This document shows, one piece after another, positions 1 to 5,776 of a stretch of 10,695 nucleotides of DNA. Every line of letters starts with the position of its first letter. The first letter of the stretch is position 1. The notes under the pieces are model-generated. The model ran no database searches. It was not told the DNA's origin and worked only from the letters and a program-made list of their open reading frames with translations. This DNA is from TMED26 sp002694075 (GTDB taxonomy: Bacteria; Pseudomonadota; Alphaproteobacteria; Thalassobaculales; Thalassobaculaceae), in contig JAYYDT010000039.1 of NCBI GenBank assembly GCA_036160575.1, positions 1 to 10,695 of the forward strand, written 5' to 3'. The position numbers and the translations under genes are program-made.

Positions 1-8
1 CGTCACTC

Positions 9-266
9 ATGGTGCCCATTCTTACTTTGGATATGGTCGGATTTTTAGAGTATTCGTGTGATTACCTCTTTGGTTGGAGCAAACATGGGTGGGGTCTTGC
101 CGCAAAAAATAATTATGTAATCAGTGGAATATTTTGGGATATCTATTGCGCTATCATTCTCTTCGGTATTTATATTTTTAAAAAAGGGCTACTAAATGTT
201 CTTGCGCGTGTTTTATTGCTTGGTCTTTGGGGTTGTATCGTCCTAAGCGTGGGCCGCGATATTTGA
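9..266 (+). CDS. small two-helix membrane protein, unknown function, possibly 5'-truncated
   Basis: I do not recognise this 85-residue protein. It has a polar N-terminal part with several Trp and aromatic residues, then two hydrophobic segments at about residues 36-57 and 61-81. A Lys-Lys-Gly turn (58-60) separates them, so a small inner-membrane protein is likely. The frame is open to the left edge, so the ATG at 9 may be internal to a longer gene. No ribosome binding site can be judged from the 8 bases available. Composition is unlike the neighbours: bases 121-180 have 18 G/C of 60, and the gene uses TTA, ATA and CTA codons that are rare in GC-rich genomes. This suggests recent acquisition. 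The C-terminal half lines up without gaps to the protein at 556-915 (shared G, basic residue, AR, L and W). Being a real gene is moderately likely; the function is unknown. Confidence 0.5.
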   Translation: MVPILTLDMVGFLEYSCDYLFGWSKHGWGLAAKNNYVISGIFWDIYCAIILFGIYIFKKGLLNVLARVLLLGLWGCIVLSVGRDI

Positions 267-302
267 TCGCGTCATGGCGATAATAGTGTCCGCCAGGGGC
301 TG

Positions 303-324
303 ATGGACCAGCGACTCGGCCGGC
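303..324 (+). repeat. 22-base imperfect direct repeat, copy A
   Basis: This segment matches 933-954 at 20 of 22 positions in the same orientation, with mismatches at offsets 5 and 10. The shared 3' core is GACTCGGCCGGC. It begins 36 bases after the stop codon of the small membrane-protein gene at 9-266. It is too short to call a known element. Confidence 0.55.
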
Positions 325-362
325 CGCCCATCTTCGAACTGGGCCGCCCCATAATCGCCATC

Positions 363-387
363 GCGTGACCATGGCCACGCCGTTTTT
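363..387 (+). terminator. possible intrinsic terminator: palindrome then five T
   Basis: Bases 363-380 form an 18-base near-palindrome (GCGTGACCATGGCCACGC) with one mismatched pair. It could fold as a 5-bp outer stem plus an inner pair. Two bases later comes TTTTT (383-387). This is the shape of a weak rho-independent terminator reading rightward. It would end a transcript from the gene at 9-266. The stem is short and the T run is only five, so the call is tentative. Confidence 0.3.
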
Positions 388-555
388 CGCGGTCACCTTC
401 GCACGCCGAAACCGTTCCATCGCGCCGCTGATTTCCGGCGACGCGGGAGCGCTTCTCCGCGTCCGTGGGATTGTCGATCTGACCGACCGGGTGCCAGCGT
501 CGATGACCTTCTTTTAAATTTACGACCAAGCCGAAGAAGTTGAGGTCAAATATCC

Positions 556-915
556 ATGACCGGGATTTTGGGGCATATCGGAGAATTCTCAAAATATCTC
601 ATCCTGCATCGGATGTTTTGGTGGGGGATGAGCCTGCCACCGCTTTTTTTGCTGTCGATTGTCAATGCCGACCTGTGGGGTTTTTTTTCCGATCCTGTGT
701 TTTATCGAGGCACGGTGACGGACGCGGGTTTGGTACGACCGGAAGGCCATCTTTATCTTGTGGAGATGTCTCTGATCGCGGTCGAAGTCTTTGTCGTTTT
801 GGGCGTTTTTGTTCTACGGAATCCATGGATTGTTTGGCCGGCGCGGGGCCTTGTGGGCCAATTTTGGCTTGTCGAATTGAGCCTCCGGATGGTCTGGGGC
901 CTGTGGCTGCCTTAG
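556..915 (+). CDS. small hydrophobic membrane protein, unknown function
   Basis: I do not recognise this 119-residue protein. It has about three hydrophobic segments: residues 19-37, 66-87 and 90-117. The segments are rich in Trp, Phe, Leu and Val, and the polar loop (38-65) carries Asp, Arg and Glu. It is probably an integral inner-membrane protein. The start is supported by a GAGG Shine-Dalgarno at 542-545, ten bases before the ATG. The gene is less GC-rich than the housekeeping genes and contains runs of seven (644-650) and eight (681-688) T. It ends 41 bases before the stop of arsC, with which it converges. Its C-terminal half aligns without gaps to the protein at 9-266, so the two may be diverged paralogues. 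Real coding is likely given the ribosome binding site and membrane pattern; the role is unknown. Confidence 0.6.
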   Translation: MTGILGHIGEFSKYLILHRMFWWGMSLPPLFLLSIVNADLWGFFSDPVFYRGTVTDAGLVRPEGHLYLVEMSLIAVEVFVVLGVFVLRNPWIVWPARGLVGQFWLVELSLRMVWGLWLP

Positions 916-932
916 GGCTCCTATGCGCGCCA

Positions 933-954
933 ATGGGCCAGGGACTCGGCCGGC
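933..954 (+). repeat. 22-base imperfect direct repeat, copy B
   Basis: This is the second copy of the repeat at 303-324 (20 of 22 identical). It lies between the converging stop codons of the membrane-protein gene (915) and arsC (957), 17 bases after the former. Both copies therefore sit just 3' of a small membrane-protein gene in the same orientation. The GGCC pairs in it could form only a very short hairpin, so it is not called as a terminator. Confidence 0.55.
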
Positions 955-956
955 GG

Positions 957-1304
957 TCAGAGGATGGCGAGCACCGCTTCCGGCGGGCGGCCGAGGGCGG
1001 CGCGGTCGCCGGCCAGCACAATCGGCCGCTCGATCAGGATCGGGTTGTCGACCATCGCCTGGATCAGGTCGGCGTCGCAGAGATTTTCATCGCCGAGACC
1101 CAGCTCGCGGTAGACCGCCTCTTTAACGCGCATGAGCTGGCGCGGCGGGCAGCCGAGTTTGGCCAGAATATCGCCGAGGGTGGCGGCGTCGGGCGGGGTT
1201 TTCAGATATTCGACCACAGTCGGCGTGACGCCGCGCTCCTGTAGCAAGGCCAAGGTTTGGCGCGATTTGGAACAGCGCGGGTTGTGGTAAATCGTGACCG
1301 TCAT
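957..1304 (-). CDS. arsC: arsenate reductase, glutaredoxin-dependent ArsC family
   Basis: This cytoplasmic enzyme reduces arsenate to arsenite with glutathione/glutaredoxin as electron donor. At 115 residues it has the compact thioredoxin-like ArsC fold. The N-terminal motif HNPRCSKSR places H7, the catalytic C11 and R15 exactly as in the family. The arginines R59, R93 (in NPILIERPI) and R106 (in LGRPPE) match the oxyanion-binding R60, R94 and R107 of plasmid R773 ArsC with a constant offset of one. An upstream in-frame ATG at 1376 is rejected. The ATG at 1304 has a strong GAGGGAGG site seven bases ahead and gives the family-normal N terminus. It lies 31 bases after typA on the same strand, so co-transcription is likely. 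No arsR, arsB or acr3 gene is visible, so it may be a constitutive stand-alone reductase. Some members of this family (YffB/Spx-like) act on other substrates; retention of all three arginines favours arsenate. Confidence 0.93.
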   Translation of the reverse strand: MTVTIYHNPRCSKSRQTLALLQERGVTPTVVEYLKTPPDAATLGDILAKLGCPPRQLMRVKEAVYRELGLGDENLCDADLIQAMVDNPILIERPIVLAGDRAALGRPPEAVLAIL

Positions 1305-1335
1305 CGCCGGCCCTCCCTCAAAGGTTCCCTGCACG

Positions 1336-3156
1336 TCACTCCGCCGCCGCCCGTTTGGCGTGGCGCTTGCGCTCATGGATGTCGAGATAGCGCTTGCGCA
1401 GGCGGATGGTTTGCGGCGTCACCTCGACCAATTCATCGTCGCCGATATAGGAGATCGCCTTTTCCAAGGTCATCGCCAAGGGCGTGGTGAGGGTCACCGC
1501 GTCATCCTTGCCGGCGGCGCGGAAGTTCGTCAACTGCTTGGCCTTCAGCGGGTTGACGTCGAGGTCGCCGGGCTTGGCGTTCTCGCCGATGATCATGCCG
1601 CCGTAAACCTCGGCGCCGGCCGGGATCATCAATTGGCCGCGGTCCTCCAGGTTCATCAGGGCGTAGGCCACCGCCTTGCCCTGCTCCAGCGACACCAGCA
1701 CGCCGTGGTGGCGGCTGGCGATCGGGCCCTTGTGCGCGGTGTGGCCATGGAACACCCGGTTCATGACGCCGGTGCCGCGGGTATCGGTCAAAAATTCGCC
1801 GTGGTAGCCGATCAGCCCGCGTGACGGCGCGTGCATGACCAGGCGCTGTTTGCCGCCGCCGGACGGCCGCATTTCGATCAATTCGGCGCGCCTTTGGCTC
1901 ATTTTTTCGACCACCACGCCGGCGTATTCCTCGTCGACATCGACCACCACTTCCTCGACCGGCTCCAGGCGCGCGCCGGTCTCGGGATCGCTGGCGTAGA
2001 GCACACGCGGCCGGCTGATCGACATTTCATAGCCTTCGCGGCGCATCTGCTCGATCAGCACACCGAGTTGCAATTCGCCGCGGCCGGCGACCTCGAAGGC
2101 GTCCTTGTCCTCGGTCATGGCCACACGGATGGCGACATTGCCCTCGGCCTCGCGGTGCAGGCGGTCCTGCAATAGGCGTGAGGTAACCTTGTCGCCCTCA
2201 CGGCCGGCCAGGGGGCTGTCATTGACCGAAAAGGTGATGGCGATGGTCGGCGGGTCGATCGGCTGGGCGGTCAGCGCGGTTTCCACCGCCGGGTCGGCCA
2301 AGGTGTCGGCGACGGTGGCGGTTTGGAAGCCGGCGATGGCGACGATGTCGCCGGCCTCGGCGCGCTCGACCGGTTCGCGCTCAAGCCCGCGAAAAGCCAG
2401 CAGCTTGACCACCCGCGCCCGTTCGATGCGCTGGTTGTCGGCGTTGAGCGCGGCCAAGGTCATGTTTGGCGTCACCGCGCCGGAAAGAATCCGCCCGGTC
2501 AGCAAGCGGCCGAGGAAAGGGTCGGATTCCAAGGTCGTCGCCAGCATCCGGAACGGCCCGTCCTCAACCGTCGGCGGCGCCACATGCTCTAGGATCAAAT
2601 CCAACAAACAGGCCAGATCGGTGCCGGGCGCGTCGGGTGTCGACGCCGCCCAGCCATTCTTGGCCGAGGCGAAAATGGTCGGAAAATCCAGCTGCTGGTC
2701 AGTGGCGTCGAGGGCGGCGAACAGGTCGAACATCTCGTCCTGCACCGCGTAAGCGCGCTGTTCGGGTTTATCCACCTTGTTGACCACGACAATCGGCTTA
2801 AGGCCAAGGGCCAGTGCCTTGCCGAGGACGAATTTGGTTTGCGGCATCGGTCCCTCGGACGCGTCGACCAGGACCAGGGCGCCATCGACCATCGACAGGA
2901 TGCGCTCAACCTCGCCGCCGAAATCGGCGTGGCCGGGGGTGTCGACGATGTTGACTCGGTGGCCGCGCCAATCGACCGAGGTGCATTTGGCGAGGATGGT
3001 GATGCCGCGTTCGCGTTCGATCTCGTTGGAATCCATCGCCCGCTCGGCCACCCGCTGATTGTCGCGAAAGGTGCCGGATTGGCGAAAGAGAGCGTCGACC
3101 AGCGTGGTTTTGCCGTGGTCGACATGGGCGATAATGGCGATATTGCGGCGTTCCAT
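1336..3156 (-). CDS. typA: ribosome-associated GTPase TypA/BipA
   Basis: TypA/BipA is a translational GTPase of the EF-G/LepA group. It binds 70S ribosomes and helps with stress and low-temperature adaptation and large-subunit assembly. The 606 residues match the family's usual length. The G domain shows G1 AHVDHGKT (10-17), the switch I sequence ERGITI (49-54), G3 DTPGH (72-76), G4 NKVD (126-129) and G5 SAK (164-166). EF-Tu/EF-G-like barrel and alpha/beta domains follow (about 200-480). The TypA-specific C-terminal domain carries NPLKAKQLTNFRA near 535, then a basic tail. The start chosen at 3156 gives the family-standard N terminus (RNIAIIAHVDHGKT). Its ribosome binding site is poor (GGAA at best), and an out-of-frame ATG lies 11 bases upstream. 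An in-frame ATG at 3255 would add 33 Arg/Pro-rich residues and is unlikely. arsC follows 31 bases downstream. Confidence 0.97.
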   Translation of the reverse strand: MERRNIAIIAHVDHGKTTLVDALFRQSGTFRDNQRVAERAMDSNEIERERGITILAKCTSVDWRGHRVNIVDTPGHADFGGEVERILSMVDGALVLVDASEGPMPQTKFVLGKALALGLKPIVVVNKVDKPEQRAYAVQDEMFDLFAALDATDQQLDFPTIFASAKNGWAASTPDAPGTDLACLLDLILEHVAPPTVEDGPFRMLATTLESDPFLGRLLTGRILSGAVTPNMTLAALNADNQRIERARVVKLLAFRGLEREPVERAEAGDIVAIAGFQTATVADTLADPAVETALTAQPIDPPTIAITFSVNDSPLAGREGDKVTSRLLQDRLHREAEGNVAIRVAMTEDKDAFEVAGRGELQLGVLIEQMRREGYEMSISRPRVLYASDPETGARLEPVEEVVVDVDEEYAGVVVEKMSQRRAELIEMRPSGGGKQRLVMHAPSRGLIGYHGEFLTDTRGTGVMNRVFHGHTAHKGPIASRHHGVLVSLEQGKAVAYALMNLEDRGQLMIPAGAEVYGGMIIGENAKPGDLDVNPLKAKQLTNFRAAGKDDAVTLTTPLAMTLEKAISYIGDDELVEVTPQTIRLRKRYLDIHERKRHAKRAAAE

Positions 3157-3219
3157 GGCGGTTCCATCGGGCTGTCGAAGCGGGGGCGGCGCGGTCGTGG
3201 CGCGCGGCCGTCGGGCGGG

Positions 3220-3247
3220 AAAATAGCCCATCGCGGCCACCTTGCAA
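3220..3247 (-). promoter_or_regulatory. candidate typA promoter
   Basis: On the minus strand, TTGCAA (3247-3242) and TATTTT (3225-3220) are spaced by 16 bases. Each matches four of six sigma-70 consensus positions. A start near 3213 would leave a leader of about 57 bases before typA. It lies in the 148-base gap after the deacylase gene, the only sizeable gap in the leftward series. No strong terminator is seen there, so read-through from phaC is also possible. Confidence 0.35.
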
Positions 3248-3304
3248 GGCGCCATCTGGTTGGCGGCGGTGTGGGCGATGGTCTCGGCGGCGGTTAGGCG
3301 GGGC

Positions 3305-3808
3305 TCAGTCGGCGGCGACCGGCACCGGCTGGGCCAGGTCGTCGACCAGTTCGACCCCGGGCAAAGCCAGTAACAGCGCCGGCGGGACTTTCAATTTGGA
3401 GGCGCGATTGCCACCGCCGAGAATGATGTACTCGAGGCCGGCGATCCGCCCGTCGACCCACACCGGCAGGCCCGAAGGCAGGCCAATCGGCGTCACGCCG
3501 CCGATTTCCATACCGGTGATGGCGCGCGTCTCCTCGGCGCCGGCGAACGACACTTTGCGCGCGCCAAGGCGCTTGCGCACCACCTTGTTGACGTCCAACC
3601 GGCAGGTCGCCAGAACCACGCAGCAGGCGAATTTCTCCGGCCCGGTTTTGCTTTTGACCAAGATCGCGTTGGCCGAATGGTCGGGAGCGACACCATAATG
3701 GGCACAAAAATCGGCGGTGTCGGCCAGCGCCGGGTCGCAGGCCATCACCTCGAACGGCTGGCCCGAAGCTTCCAACAATTGGCGAATGAATGGCTCGGTA
3801 TCGGACAT
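3305..3808 (-). CDS. YbaK/EbsC-family aminoacyl-tRNA deacylase-like protein
   Basis: This 167-residue protein has the YbaK/ProRS-INS fold, whose members hydrolyse mischarged tRNAs in trans, for example Cys-tRNA(Pro) or Ala-tRNA(Pro). Visible hallmarks are AILVKSK (48-54, with the family lysine at K52), LDVNKVVRKRLGARKVSFA (71-89), the signature ITGMEIGGVTPIGLP (97-111) and a Gly-rich IILGGGNRASKLK near the C terminus. It is close to the usual 150-170 residues. The GGVTPIGL variant and the lack of close resemblance to E. coli YbaK mean the exact tRNA substrate cannot be assigned. The start at 3808 is only five bases after the phaC stop. There is no clear Shine-Dalgarno, so translation is probably coupled to phaC. 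The frame stays open far upstream inside phaC, but that extension is Arg-rich out-of-frame sequence and is rejected. Confidence 0.9.
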   Translation of the reverse strand: MSDTEPFIRQLLEASGQPFEVMACDPALADTADFCAHYGVAPDHSANAILVKSKTGPEKFACCVVLATCRLDVNKVVRKRLGARKVSFAGAEETRAITGMEIGGVTPIGLPSGLPVWVDGRIAGLEYIILGGGNRASKLKVPPALLLALPGVELVDDLAQPVPVAAD

Positions 3809-3813
3809 GGGCG

Positions 3814-5619
3814 CTATTTCAGGCGGTTTTTGACATAGCTGCCGGGGGCCGCTTCGAGGGCCGGTAAGCCGCCGTCGCCCGGCATCCGCGCCGGGGCCTC
3901 GCCGCCGCTGTGGCGGCTGACCCATTTCAGCCATTCCGGCCACCACGAACCGGCATGCTCGGTCGCGCCGGCGAGCCACGCGTCGGGCGATTTCGGGGCT
4001 TTGCCGGTTTTGGTCCAATAGCCGTATTTGGGTTTGTCGGCGGGCGGGTTGATAACCCCGGCGATATGGCCCGAGCCGGCCAGGCAGAATTTCACCGGTC
4101 CACCGTAAATCTGCGTCGCCGCGTAGGTCGCCGCCCATGGCGCGATGTGATCTTCCTTGGTTGACAAAATAAAGGTTGGCTGGGTGATTTTGCCAAGGTC
4201 GATGGGGACCGCGTCGATCTCCAGGGCGCCCGGTTCGACCAGCAGATTATGCTGGTACATATTGCGCAGATAATAGCGGTGCATGGCCGCCGGCAGGCGG
4301 GTGGAATCGGAATTCCAATACAGCAGATCGAAGGGGAAGGGGTCGCGCCCCATGAGGTAATTGTTGATCACGAAGGACCAGATCAGGTCATTGGCGCGCA
4401 GCATGTTGAAGGTCGTCGACATGTCGCTGCCGTCGAGGTAGCCGTCGCGGTCCATCTTGCGCTCAAGATTGGTCAACTGCTCTTCGTCGATGAAGACCTG
4501 CAGATCCCCCGCCTCGCTGAAATCGACCAGCGAGGTGAAGAAGGTCGCGGACGCGATGCGATCGTCGCCGCGCGCCGCCATGTGGGCGAGGGTGGTCGCC
4601 AGCAAGGTGCCGCCAATGCAATAGCCGATGGCGTTGACCTCGCGTTCGCCGGTTGCCGCGGCGATCGCGTCAAGCGCCGCCAACGGTCCCTCGCGCATGT
4701 AATCGGCGAAGCTTTTCTCGGCCAGGTCGGCGTCCGGATTGACCCAGGATACCACGAAAACCGTCAAGCCCTGAGCCGACGCCCAGCGGATGAACGAATT
4801 CCGGGGCTGCAGGTCGAGGATGTAATATTTGTTGATCCACGGCGGAATGATCAGCAGGGGGCGCCGCTGCACCGTCTCGGTCGCCGGGTCGAACTGCAGC
4901 AACTGCATCAGGTCGTTTTGGAAAACCACTTTGCCTGGCGCCGTGGCGATATTTTCACCGACCTCGAAAGCGTTGTTGTCGGTCATCCGGATTTTCAGTT
5001 TGCCGTCGCCGCGCTCGAGATCGTCGAGCATGTTTTTCAGGCCATTGACTAGGTTCTGGCCGCCGCTCTCGACGGTTTCGCGCAGCACCTGCGGATTGGT
5101 CGCGACGAAATTGGAAGGCGACAGCGCGTCGACGAATTGGCGGGTGTAGAAATCGACCTTCTTGGCGGTCTGCGGGTCCAGGCCATCGACCTCGGCGACT
5201 GTCTCGGTGATCCAGCGCGCGGTCATCAGATAGCTTTGTTTGATGTAGTCGAAAACCGGGTTGTCGTTCCACGCCTCGTCCTTGAAACGGCGGTCGCCGG
5301 GCTCGGCCGTCACCGCCGCTTCGGCCTCACCGCCCATCATGCGCGTTGTCGTCGTCTGCCACAGCGTCAGATAGTTTTGCCAAAGCTGCATCTGCGCCTG
5401 GGCGATGGCGGTGGGGTCGGTCAACATGCGCTGGGTCAGTTCGAGAAACGCGCCGGCGACATTCATCGGGTCCATGGTCGTGTCGGTCGTCTCACCGTCC
5501 TGCTGACGTTCGATGAATTGAGTGACGATCCGTTGGCTTTGCTCGGCGATTTCGGTGACCGCTTTCGACAGTTCGGTCGGATCCGGTAAAGGCGGGATGT
5601 GACTATTGGAGGAAGCCAT
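3814..5619 (-). CDS. phaC: class I poly(3-hydroxyalkanoate) synthase PhaC
   Basis: PhaC polymerises (R)-3-hydroxyacyl-CoA, typically 3-hydroxybutyryl-CoA, into PHA granules and releases CoA. The 601-residue length fits single-subunit class I synthases. An N-terminal PhaC_N region (about 70-250) precedes an alpha/beta-hydrolase domain. The lipase-like box GYCIGG places the nucleophile at C334. The other triad members are D490 (TKEDHIAPW) and H518 (GSGHIAGVINPP); their 28-residue spacing equals D480/H508 of Cupriavidus necator. The conserved PPWINKYYILDL stretch is at 259-270, and the WW at 559-560 near the C terminus also fits. The start at 5619 has AAGGAA six bases upstream. An ATG ten codons further up lacks this and overlaps the putative operator. 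The deacylase gene follows after five bases. No phaA, phaB, phaZ, phasin or phaR gene is in the window, so monomer supply is encoded elsewhere. Confidence 0.97.
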   Translation of the reverse strand: MASSNSHIPPLPDPTELSKAVTEIAEQSQRIVTQFIERQQDGETTDTTMDPMNVAGAFLELTQRMLTDPTAIAQAQMQLWQNYLTLWQTTTTRMMGGEAEAAVTAEPGDRRFKDEAWNDNPVFDYIKQSYLMTARWITETVAEVDGLDPQTAKKVDFYTRQFVDALSPSNFVATNPQVLRETVESGGQNLVNGLKNMLDDLERGDGKLKIRMTDNNAFEVGENIATAPGKVVFQNDLMQLLQFDPATETVQRRPLLIIPPWINKYYILDLQPRNSFIRWASAQGLTVFVVSWVNPDADLAEKSFADYMREGPLAALDAIAAATGEREVNAIGYCIGGTLLATTLAHMAARGDDRIASATFFTSLVDFSEAGDLQVFIDEEQLTNLERKMDRDGYLDGSDMSTTFNMLRANDLIWSFVINNYLMGRDPFPFDLLYWNSDSTRLPAAMHRYYLRNMYQHNLLVEPGALEIDAVPIDLGKITQPTFILSTKEDHIAPWAATYAATQIYGGPVKFCLAGSGHIAGVINPPADKPKYGYWTKTGKAPKSPDAWLAGATEHAGSWWPEWLKWVSRHSGGEAPARMPGDGGLPALEAAPGSYVKNRLK

Positions 5620-5633
5620 GGTCGTTTCCTTTT

Positions 5634-5648
5634 TGCTGCAGTGCAACA
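5634..5648. promoter_or_regulatory. putative PhaR-type operator ahead of phaC
   Basis: TGCTGCAGTGCAACA is a palindrome around G5641 with six of seven arm positions paired. It is built from TGC/GCA elements like those bound by the PHA-responsive repressor PhaR in alphaproteobacteria such as Paracoccus denitrificans. It lies 15 bases before the phaC start codon, abuts the candidate -10 box and covers the expected start site. That position suits repression. The site type is from memory of the family; binding here is inferred. Confidence 0.5.
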
Positions 5649-5677
5649 TTTTAGCGAATGCCGCACGGGCCAGTCTA
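5648..5677 (-). promoter_or_regulatory. candidate phaC promoter
   Basis: On the minus strand, TAGACT (5677-5672, four of six to TTGACA) and TAAAAT (5653-5648, five of six to TATAAT) are spaced by 18 bases. Transcription would start near 5641, giving a leader of about 22 bases that includes the AAGGAA ribosome binding site (5631-5626). The predicted start is at the centre of the palindrome at 5634-5648. Confidence 0.45.
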
Positions 5678-5776
5678 CACCAATTGATTGGCCCGGCGGA
5701 ACGGTTCGGTTTTGTACGTCCCGGCGGACCTGTGGTAATCTACGATGTAAGTTATGGGATAGGTCGGAGCCGACAG

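Larger units (their letters stand above)
267..555. other. gene-poor spacer between two small membrane-protein genes
   Basis: No reading frame here looks like a convincing gene. The frames that are open on the minus strand have Arg- and Gly-rich, low-complexity translations typical of out-of-frame GC-rich DNA. A 48-codon + frame at 371-517 has no visible ribosome binding site. The stretch is GC-rich from 267 to about 515, unlike the AT-rich gene to its left, so the left end is compositionally mosaic. It holds one copy of a 22-base repeat (303-324), an inverted-repeat pair (274-284 with 351-361) and a palindrome followed by T residues (363-387). It could be the remnant of a decayed gene, but I cannot name one. 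Confidence 0.5.

Noticed and set aside
255..271. CGCGAT-ATTTG-ATCGCG hairpin over the stop codon of the first gene
   Set aside because: The stem is perfect, but only six base pairs and no T run follows. The palindrome at 363-387 is the better terminator candidate.
540..1244. Long + strand open frame spanning the second membrane gene and running antisense through arsC
   Set aside because: It covers arsC, which has complete family motifs on the other strand. The translation has no recognisable motif and is Arg/Gly/Ala-rich, as expected for a shadow frame.
1336..3255. Upstream ATG giving typA 33 extra residues
   Set aside because: The extension is Arg/Pro-rich, absent from the family, and covers the candidate promoter region. 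The start at 3156 gives the standard TypA N terminus.
4249..5052. 267-codon + strand frame antisense to phaC
   Set aside because: It lies wholly inside the catalytic part of phaC and mirrors its codon bias. There is no ribosome binding site or domain.
5712..5741. TTGTAC-N18-TAATCT as a promoter for the lipoprotein gene
   Set aside because: Only three of six consensus positions match in each box, no better than expected by chance. A real promoter probably exists in 5650-5776 but I cannot place it.
5606..5776. 57-residue N-terminal extension of the lipoprotein
   Set aside because: It would overlap the phaC start and control region and bury the lipobox signal peptide. The ATG at 5777 has GGAG and a proper signal sequence.
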